Below are positions 14,201 to 25,000 of a DNA stretch of 64,000 nucleotides, piece by piece; within the stretch, counting starts at the first letter, position 1; every line of letters begins with the position of its first letter. The DNA comes from Bedellia somnulentella. Taxonomy: Eukaryota > Arthropoda > Insecta > Lepidoptera > Bedelliidae. Below the pieces are notes generated by a model, which was not told the origin of the DNA, made no database searches, and was given only the letters and a program-made list of their open reading frames with translations. Where the stretch lies: contig OY755174.1 in the NCBI GenBank assembly GCA_963576735.1, forward strand, positions 1,178,001 through 1,242,000. The letters are read 5' to 3'. A program made the translations under genes and the position numbers.

Positions 14201-17200
14201 TCGTCTGTTGAGCAATGTCCTCCGCATTCAACTAGAAAGCTGTAAATTTCAGATTATCAAAACAAATGTAGATCTTTATCATCTGACAAAGTATATTTTT
14301 ATATCAGTTTATGCGTTTGTTTCTAAATATTTATACATACATATACTCACGGCTTTAAATCCCTAGAAGGGGTAGCCAGAGCTAAGGAATTCGAAATTCC
14401 TCAGCCACGTTTGGAAAGTTGAGTGGGGAAAAGATGTTAAAAAATAATAAAAATATAAAAAAATATAAAAAAATATATATTGCTTTAATTGGGCATCAAA
14501 TGTACGCTTGCGTCGAATTTTCATTTGTATATATTGTATAATGGACTTATGAATCAGATTTAGCTTCTTGTTCACTGATATCTAAATAATATTTAACTAG
14601 TGCGATAACGCGCGAAATTAGGACACACGCGGATTATATTTTGCGATTTGCACTAATGTTCGAAATCCACTAAAATGTAGTTACGTACAGATATTACTCA
14701 TATGTTGGAACTTTTAGTTGGATGTATCATGTACGTAAAAAGTAGCGAATTTAACTTATTTCAAGAAAATTGCTGATCTAGGCGATTAAATAAACAATGC
14801 ATTGAATTGTGCATGTTTTATATCACTATATCTAATCATATCTTTGCCGTGTAGTGTCGGCTTAGAATAACACTACCCCATTTCTACCCGTGGGTGATCG
14901 TAAGAGGCGACTAAGGGTCTAGGGGCTTTTTAAGCGATTTTTGGGTGATGTTGTTGGAGACCCGTCACCAAAATCATTTATTATTACCATCTTTTCCCCA
15001 ATCAACTTCCAAAAGTGACCGAGGAATTTCTCATTCCAAAGCTCTGGCTACCCCGTTAAGGGATTTATAGCCGTGAGTATATGTATGTATATCTAATCAC
15101 GACTATTTTGACGTGACATAATAGTCGTAATGTTATTTATGTGCATTAAGTAACTTTATTTAATATTAAAAAAATATAGAATTTCCCAAAACTGGTTAAG
15201 TACTCGCATTACGAAGATATTTGTTGTTTAGTTAAAACATAACAATTCACCACTATTCGTTTCATGAAACAACTGCTATTATGAAATAAACTATTGAGTA
15301 ATGTGAAATATAACATACAGCAGAATGATATTGAAGTCAAAGTAAAAGTAGACATTAGTGATGACAACGTTAAACCTCACAAAAAAGTAGAGCAAGACAT
15401 TTCAATGCTTTCAAACTACCGCGAAAATGATGTAACTGAACCAATGATGGACGCCAAAGTAAGGAAATCAAAAGTGAGTTTATACGATGCTACGTAATGG
15501 CTTACGTAAAGCCTTTCGTGTACTTTCTCTGTCAGCAGAATTCAGCGTTGTTAGTTATGCAAGCAGTCGAAATGGCAGTCGGTGAAATTTCAACATTTGG
15601 CCACGAGGCGCTCAGGGACGACCATTGGATGTTCGTAGCTACGTCAACAATGATGAAATTAAAATTGTTGAATGAGAGTTACCAGCTAGTTGATTGTTTA
15701 AACATACTGTTAGGATGTTGTCGACACTATCATAATGTATACTTACTTATAGAAGTATGCTAGCGGAGCGGGAAAGGCATGTACCTTGCCGCTTTTACCG
15801 AAAATATGTATTTATGAGAAAAAAATATGAATAAAGGCTACAATTTGCATTTAAAAAATTATAAGAAATAATAAAATATAAACTATGATACAATATTTTT
15901 AAATATAAGAAAAATATACAGAAAAAAAATTACTTATATATTATTCTATCAAAAGATGAAAACATAACTTTTATGTAGAAAAAGACATTCGTAAAAAGTT
16001 ACGATTCCGTCATAACAAAACCAAAACAAAATTTATTCGATTCGCATGATTCGTCGTTGTAAATATTAAAGAGACACAAAACAAGAGCATTAGGTTTGCC
16101 GCTTACATCTTCCAAGTCGCAACTTCTTATGGTTGACTTTCTAAAACTGCTTAAGTGACCTTGAAATAAAACGCTGTTACGAAACCGCGGCACCGCTCGC
16201 TAAATCCTCCCCCCCTCCCCCACTTCCACACAACGTGCCCGCTGATCTACGCACGATGTTGTGCGCTCCGACCACCAATACATACAACCAGCAATAACAC
16301 AAACATACACCAATCGTACATAATAAATAGATCTATGTGTGGTAGGAGACAAATGAACGCAGGAAAGTATTGTGGTAATGCTTTATCTCGTTTGTCGAGT
16401 CCTCCTGGGTTTCTTTGGATCTCGGGATGAAACAACATGCCGTAATTAAAACTGGCTTACTCACTGCTCGTTATGTTGATAGCGTCAAATGATTTACCAA
16501 TCCGTCTAGGAAATATCGTGGAAAAGAAAACCAGCATTGAAACACGAAGGAATGACTAATTAGACTTGCTTTGTCCATTCATTCGCATAGAGATAATTAT
16601 ATTCTCTCACATTAGAAGCATAAATTCAAAAATGGAGTTATGAAATATTTGCCTTCCAAATATGTGAAATCCTTGAACGTGGGCTCAATGTAGGTCATGA
16701 GCAGACGATGCCAATGTGCGTGTCCCGCACTCAGATAGTTTTATGTCATTAGCATAGCTTTATTTGTAGTTGCGTAATATTGTTGACTTTCATCCTGAAG
16801 GTCAAGAGCCATCCTATTTCGAAATAAACCTTGACTAGTCTTGCTTACCTCGTATTGCGTCTAAACAACTAACTTAGCGGAAGCTATAACCGGCTTTGAC
16901 CAATACTGTCATCTCGATTTATAACATTTTATTATCTATTAGTTAGTATTTTACTTTAAACTAAGTCTTTTTATTTAGCAGCATCAGCAACATAGTCTGT
17001 ATCAATAAGAATCTGTTCTTTCATTACAAAATATCTCAAAAAAGTCATTATATTGCTGAGGAGAACAGAAAAAAAACTGTGTTTGAAAAGTTTAATTACA
17101 TGTCGCAAATAATGCGGTGTAGTGAGAGCAAAATCAAGACAACCAAGGTCAACCAATTTCAACGCGTGAGAAACACAACTACTTGACTAAATACTTAATT

Positions 17201-19014
17201 CGTCATAATTTGCTGTAATAACTTCTTAGATATTCAAATGACTACCAACAATCAAATTTGACCTTTTGTAAGACACGTTCCCCTATAAAATGTCATCTTA
17301 CTACACCAACTCTGATCGCAAAATGTCGAACACGAAATACACGAATTCGATTTGTTTCCGAAGAGTTGCGAAAATTTAAAGAAATATGCCCAACAGCTGT
17401 ATTCGCTGGAATGTCTCAAACTGCAAAGATACTACACTGATGTAATTTCTTGTAGCGTATCAGCTAAATGGCTGATTGTTAACATCATATTGTATCAGAT
17501 ATCTGGCACAAAACATCAATCGTCAATCAAAGACAAGGTAAAAGTGAACTGTGATGCTATTTCTGCATCAACGAAGGTAAAACTGAAACGCGCTTTCAGC
17601 CCAAGACTCTCCCAGACAAGGGTACGAACGAATATAAATAAAATGGATTGGAGCTTGCCAAAATTACATATGAACTTGCAATTACATTTATTATAATAAC
17701 AGACCTTCAACTGTTCGAATATATGTTCTATAATTTTACATTAATAAATCGGTACTGATTTACTAAATCTACTATTATAAATCGCCAATAAAGACTTTTA
17801 AGTCACAGTGATATCCAGGTCGGACAAGCCAATAGAAAGGGAAAATACACTTGATCACTTCCTACGTCTTCATTAACCCTACATGACTCGCTTACATTAC
17901 AAATACCAATCCGACAACACCAAAAAATGCGGAAATGATTTTTGTACAGCATGTAACTTTATATTTTTTGTTATGTATGTTACCCTTCTATACCGAACCT
18001 ACCTATAGCAGAAAATAAACATCATCGTACAAAGCAAATTATTGGCTCTGCTTCTTGTGAATGGAAGTGATTGTTGTATAATGTTGGCATTAGATTATTG
18101 TAGTATGTTGGCTGGGAACGTTCAAATGTGTGCTATGCATACAGCTCAACATTTCGTCTGAAGGTCGCAGTGTCCCGCACAAAGCAAGCAGTATCACCAC
18201 GCGCCTTCTCGTTTCCTGTTTTACAACTATTGGCTATTGCTTCTCTGTCATCCTTTTCCATTGCCGTTAGATTTAGAAGGGGTCTCGTTTGTTGCTAGGC
18301 ATCATCACCTTGAAACTAAATTTCACATATCTTCAATACGCTATTATCATTTGTATCTACGTGAAATCCTTACTTGTAATGTTATCGAAATGTTTAGACA
18401 GTTGTGATAGCTTTAAAACTTTATTTTCGTTTCAGAATAACTAGCATCGATATCAGTTGATTAGGCTGTGGCTCAATGAAAATAAAACGATTTAATAAAC
18501 AGACGGCTTCATTGAACCAATGATTTCAGTTTAGCAAATAGAGCGGAAAACTGCACTAAACTATGATTAACTTAGCTTTGTAGACATTCATAGGAGTTTT
18601 TGCAATTGTGTCTAATCTAATGTAACCAAACATCAGAAATAAAAAGTTTGGTGAAACTTAAGTTGACATATATAAGTTTTAGTAATAAATCTAGCTAAGG
18701 ACAAGAACACCTATTTTGACGTACTTATAAAAGTTATAAAGGTATATTAGGCTTAGGCCTTAGGCTACAAAAATATTTTTAAGCTTCTGAAAATGAGTAC
18801 AAAATATAATTTGTACTAAAACTACAAAAATTTGCATAAATAAAGCTCACATATAAGGGTGAATAATTAAGACTAATCTATACTTATAATAAATCTGTAG
18901 AGAGCTCAATTCTGTACATTAAATATATTTTCAAAATAACTATCAGGGGGTGATTAGTGATCGATACTGATGCCAAAAATGCAATCAGTAAAATTTTTGT
19001 CTGTCTGTCTGTCC

Positions 19015-19061
<47 letters not shown>

Positions 19062-22000
19062 GGTTTGTATGTTCCTTATGGAAACAAAAACTACTCGACG
19101 GATTTGAACGAAACTTGGTAGAATTATTCTTCATACTTCTGGGCAGGTTATAGTGTACTTTTCAGCAGAGCAGTGAAGGGGAATTTTGGGAAAATTTGGG
19201 AAAACGGGGAACAGTTATTCCATTTTTTAAGCTTCCGTCGCGTGTGCAGCCTTAGTGGTTATAGTTACATAGAAATCATGTATGACGGAAATATTAAACA
19301 TAAAATTTTCTAAAAAATATCCTCCTGAAGCATATGTCTATCTTTTATGGTTGACTCATAATAACACGTGTGATTCCCGATAGCTTAGCAGTTCGGAGCA
19401 TTCTGATTATATTTGTTTACTTTTACGTTTATAGTTATCTTATTCATCTCTCATTTTAAAAAGTTTACATTATTAATAAATAAAGAATAAATAAAGGAAA
19501 GAAAAATTTTCGTCACAGGCGGGATATTTATAAGTAATAATCCCCACATGAGGTTTTCATGAACAAAAAGATTTAAATTAGTTTAAATTATTACCTATTC
19601 AATAAAAAAATAATCATAGAAATCCGTATAGAATAACCAAACTTACACATGAAATAAGCTATCGCGCCCTGTCGTCGCACGTGAATGCTCTAAGGTTATT
19701 TTTTTAGTAATGGTTGTGCGCGCAAAAGTTAGCCGGGAGTATACATATACTCCCTGTATGTATGCAAAGTTTGTAACTCTGATTGTTTGTTTGCATGGTT
19801 TTATTTTCCGAGATACTGAACCGTTCATTATAAAGCGCTTTCACAATCAGAAAGCTACACTATTCAGGAATGCTATAAATTGCACTAAATTTCACAAAGG
19901 TTGAGCAGTGATTGAAGAAACCTCAGATATTTTTAATACTACGCTACCCGTGCGAAGCTGGGCCCGATCCACTAGTTCTCAAATATAGAAACAGAAACGA
20001 CGGAAACTAATTTAAATTATAAATGAAAGTAAATATGCGACGAATTAAACAAGTAATTTTTTTAGTTTTCTATAATTCTAATGTAGAATCATAATAGTAG
20101 TTAAGCAATCGGTGAAAGTTATGCATTTTTCCCAATCCCACGCTCCAGTAGCGAGCGCCCGCGTTCGTACAATTTCTAGGTTTTGCAATACGCCCGCCGC
20201 CGCTTCGCGATTTCGCAAATAAGCAGTTTTTATTTCAACTTCCTTTAGATGAACAGTTTTAATTACGTTTTAAAATAAATGCTCACTCACGATTAAAGAT
20301 AGACTAGCATCAGTTATATTTACCACTAATTTGTGTAGTTTTGGTATATATGTTAATTGATAATGTCCCACGGGAAAACCGCTATCAGCATTTAGTGCGA
20401 GAGCATTTAATATTTGAGCGCATCCAGGGAAGCATTTCATTCAATGTATCATAAATTCTCAATCCACTCAATTCTTCAGTAAGATAATGTGTCACTTATA
20501 ATCATAAACATACAAATAAATAATATATACATACACGCAGGTTCATAGAATAAAATTTATAAAAATTAAACAATGCTAGTAAAGGCCGACGGCCGACTTG
20601 ATATTAGTATTGGTGTTGGTGCTTACTTGATTTTGAACGACACTCTAGCTAGGTCAATAAGTTAAGGTTTAAGTGTGTCTGTATTGTGTCTTAGTTACAC
20701 AACAAATTCTATGTTTTCTTTTATGTATTGTTTTACCTTGGCTTTTGTACTGGAATTAAAACGATGTTATTATTTATCACTATTATCAATCTCTTATCGT
20801 ATTATTACAATTTCGGTTCCGGAAAAACTAACATGAATATGGCTATGGTGATTGTGTTGACCTTCTATGAATTGTTTATTAATTATGTTTAGAAATCTAT
20901 CAAATTAATCTATGTAGATTTTTTCTTCATTATTATTCATAGTTAATATCTGTTTGTTAGTATAAACATAAACGATATAACAATTTTATTAGTGTGGCAT
21001 AATTTTTAGATGTGGAAGTATGTATGTAATATAATATGAACAACATTTACCTGACTGAAAGTAAAATCGTGAAGGACAATAAAACTATTGAAATGGAGTG
21101 AAATAGAGCTTTCTTTCTAAATACTTATACCTTTTGGAAGTTAAATGGAGCAAGATTGTAAATCGCCCCACAATCACTTAATAAGTCCCAAAAATCCTAA
21201 ATTGCCTCTCGCCGCCCTCGCATGACAAGCGCGGGAAACTAATAAAATAAACACTTAGCACAAAAGACGTAGTTTGAAAAACCATCATTGTTAATTTTGA
21301 CAAGATTGAGCGAGAGAATTGTCTCAAGATTATTGAAAAGTAAGTGAAAGTATGTTATTGTATGGTCAACTGGGTGCCGATTTGGCTTCAAGGTCGAGGT
21401 AATCAGTGAGAGGTAAATGAAAGGTTCCCTAGAAAAAGGCCATACTACTAAACCAATTACAATATATATTTAACTTTATATTAATGCTGGTTATGGAGTG
21501 TGCCCCAATTCAAACAAAGTCATATGATGAATCATAAGCCTTTCTCTTTTAGTTTGATGTGAATTATATTCTTATAAATTTACTATCGAATGCATTTATT
21601 TGTGGTTTTCACATATGAGTTCTGAGAAATGCAAATATACTTGGCGCAGCCTAAACTAGACCCAGTTTGCGAAAGTAACACACAGTGCCATCTAGGCCGT
21701 CAGTGAATACTTGAATATGAAATATAGATACAACATCTTGCTAGTTCTGAAGATTATTCATAGGTGGCGCTATTAAGATGTCAATTTATACATATAAACT
21801 TTTATAGCTTTTCATTCCTTGCTACTAAATAAATCTAATTCAAAACAAACAAATATTTCATTAGACTCATTGTCCATGATATCGATGGTAGTTCACCTTG
21901 ATCGGTTGATAAAAAACATGAGATAATTATAATCTTGTTAACAATGTGAGCATTCCAACAAAAGTTATAAATTATTTATGTCTCTTATCTGATTTTTATC

Positions 22001-25000
22001 ACAGCCTTAACTTTAGTTGCAGAGCTTCAGTCATCAGTTGAAACTGCAATTTTATGCAAAACATGTAAAACTGCACCGTCTCGTGTGGTTTCACACAGAC
22101 AATAGCGGACGGGCCTGTACGCTCCGCTTCACTGCGAGTGCGCAACCCTGAAAACTCAACACTTAGATCGAAATACTAAATAATTTTGACTTCAATGCAT
22201 CGGAAGCTTGCATTGTAAACTAAGCTTATAAAAACCAATTAAATTGCAAACTACAGAAAAGAATACAAACCGTCGTTCGTTTTTATTGTGACTGCAAGAC
22301 CAAAAAAGTTTAAAATCTAAATATTCAAATAACTTGACTTGACCATCAACCATTCTCACGAAACTCAAGGTGATAGACAAAAGCGTTGCGTCATTTTCTT
22401 CGCACGGGAGTATTTTTTTACTGAAACATAAACTATTGCACAATTGCGCATGACAAGATTACTATCATTGACATGCCAAATTCACGCCGAAAACATTAAA
22501 ACGTAGCTTATAGCATTTTTATATCTGAGAGTAAGAACGAAATTGTAGTGGTAACGAAATAGCAACAATAGCAAAACAATTTAACGACAACAACTCTGCT
22601 ACAACTAAAATGTGTTGCTAAACACGAAACAGTTTTAAAGAAGCGCCTATTAATAGCCTTTTAAACTTATTCTCGCCTTTACAATTCTAGCTGCAAGATG
22701 CTTTAGGATGTCAAGGTTCTATTGCGACAGGCTTTCTAGCATCTACTATAAGGACTTTTGCCACTATTTCGGTAGTCGAAGATTATTCAAATATTCATTA
22801 GAATTCTGAAGAGCTATTAACCTTTTTAACTTTATTGAGAAATCATTGGATTGTTTTAATTTAATCAATTCAGTGATTAAATTAAAACCTTGCGAACGAA
22901 TGATTTTATTACGCCACATATTTAAATTCAATTTCTTTGTTATTTACAATGCAAGACTTGATTTATGCCTCGATTTATTGCTATATTTGGAATATATTAT
23001 AAATAAAGATAATTACCGTTTATTACATAAAATATATTATTAAAATATTTTGATTCACGATTAAAATATAATCTGAAAATGTAGGTTCGATTCATGTTTT
23101 ATAAAACATAGCATTAAAGTGTTTTAATACTAACCATTGCTTTTAATAAACTCCGTCCTTATTTATTCTTATGCTAGTTATTATTGCATCATTTGATAAT
23201 GCAGTATAGAAATTATATCTTTTCTAAACATAGCTATTGAAGCATGGTTATCCTATATAGCACGTTTTCGTTTAAAAGATAGAGAATAAAATAATTCATA
23301 AACACCACACTAGAAATCATTTTTACTTTAGTTTTTTTCCACCTTATTTGTACATAAACAGAAATCTTTTTCACAACAACACTTTGTATTGTCTCTAGAT
23401 AGACTAGGCCATCTTTAGTTTTGGAAAAATGCTTGTTTCTATACTCAAAGTTATTAATATTGTATTAATTTCACTTCTTCAATATGTAAAATAAGGATTG
23501 TCCGTTTTTGGATATGAAGTGACTAAGGAAAAGAGAAGGGCTATTTAAATGTGCGGATCATCACATCAATGTTCCTTAATTTCACCAATATTCATGCTGA
23601 AACTATTGCACGAAGCAATGGTTATATTTCTTTATTTATTTATTCAAGGAAAACAAAACAGCTGTAACATTAAACAATAATTTCATAACTTTGGGTTGCT
23701 TTTTATGGGAATATATGCTGCGAGTATGTGTATGCCTAGTTATTTAAACAAATAGCTGTGTAGTGTCGGCTTAGAATAGCACTACCCCATTTCTTCCGGT
23801 GGGTGTACGTAAGAGGCGACTAACGGTATTGGGGCTATTAAGGGATTTTTGGGCGATGCGGTTGGAGACCCATCACCAACAACCATTATTTTACCATCTC
23901 TTCCCCATGCAACTTTCTAAAAGTGGCTGAGGAATTTCTAATTCCACAGCTCTGGCTACCCCTTTTAGGGATTTATAGCCGTGAGTATATGTATGTATGT
24001 ATGTATGTTAAACAAAACTATCAGCAGTATACGTTGATAGGAGCAGTAATCCTCAATGATCAACGTAGTGTGTAATTTTCCAGCATTGGCATGATGGGCG
24101 AGGGCCTGCTGACCCTCACGTATGGCAAGCACCACGCCTGCATCCTGAACGAGGTTGGGGCGGCGTGGAGAGGCGCTCGGTATTCAGACCTGGTGCTGGT
24201 GTGTGACGATGCCGTACCATTAGCAGCACACAGAATTGTCATGGCAGCAGCAAGTCCTCTTATCAGGTAAATTTTAAGTCTATCGGATAAAATTAGGAGT
24301 TCACGCAAGTAAAAAATAATATGCCCTTTGTAATTACTAGATTGGGCATCATAAGTTAGGTTTTAGGTCGTGTCGGTAAGAATACACTGTTATTTTTTTC
24401 TTTTGTTAGTTTGTTAACTTTATTTCACAGTGCATTTAGCCATTGTTGTTTTGTTCTACTACATACCAGATATCCGCTCTGGTTGCGTAGTGAATTTGAT
24501 TTTTAAAAAGATACGGATTAATATATATATATATAATATAGCCACGATTTTTCAGTAAAAATAACTTTTAATTAGTTAATCTAGTTTGCAAAGTACGTGT
24601 TTGTTAAGAATGAAGATGCTTGGAACATGCGCGATTACAATTTACGACACAGAGATATTATCTAGGTTAAAATGACATTTATTATCCTCTTAACAAAAAA
24701 AATATATATTGTTTTCTCTTTTCATTGCCTTAGATATTTTCAACAAAATAATGTATATCTTTTATATTTTCAGAAAAATTCTTGATGACACACCGACCAT
24801 GGAAAACCCTGTGACTATTCATATGTCGGGCATCAACAGTACACTTATGCGACATCTCCTAGTTTTTCTATACAGCGGTCAAGCTTATATTGAAGTGAGT
24901 AAACCACCGTTTACAACTATTTGGTACTGCCAGTAGGATATGATTCCGTAGAACTATAACAGAAATATTAAATACACATACATACATACATACATAAATA

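Larger units (their letters stand above)
18877..19975 (+). mobile_element. Non-autonomous Helitron, copy 1
   Basis: The element starts with TC (TCTATACTTATAATAAATCT) and ends in CTAG. A GC-rich imperfect hairpin, CCCGTGCGAAGCTGGG, sits about ten bases before the end. It lies between A (18,876) and T (19,976), the AT target typical of Helitrons, with no target duplication. A (CTGT)n microsatellite lies inside at about 19,006-19,060. It is about 1,100 bp and matches the copy at 41,370-42,335 along its length, except for an extra family C-derived insertion near 19,470-19,588. It encodes no Rep/helicase, so it depends on another copy for movement. Confidence 0.85.

Noticed and set aside
17258..17696. 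Overlapping plus-strand ORFs of 60 and 114 codons
   Set aside because: Composition is like the AT-rich intron around them and no motif is recognisable.
21660..21790. MITE suggested by TGCCATCTAGG and GGTGGCGCT motifs
   Set aside because: Similar short motifs recur elsewhere (39,260; 42,050; 54,080), but I could not find matching inverted ends or a target duplication.
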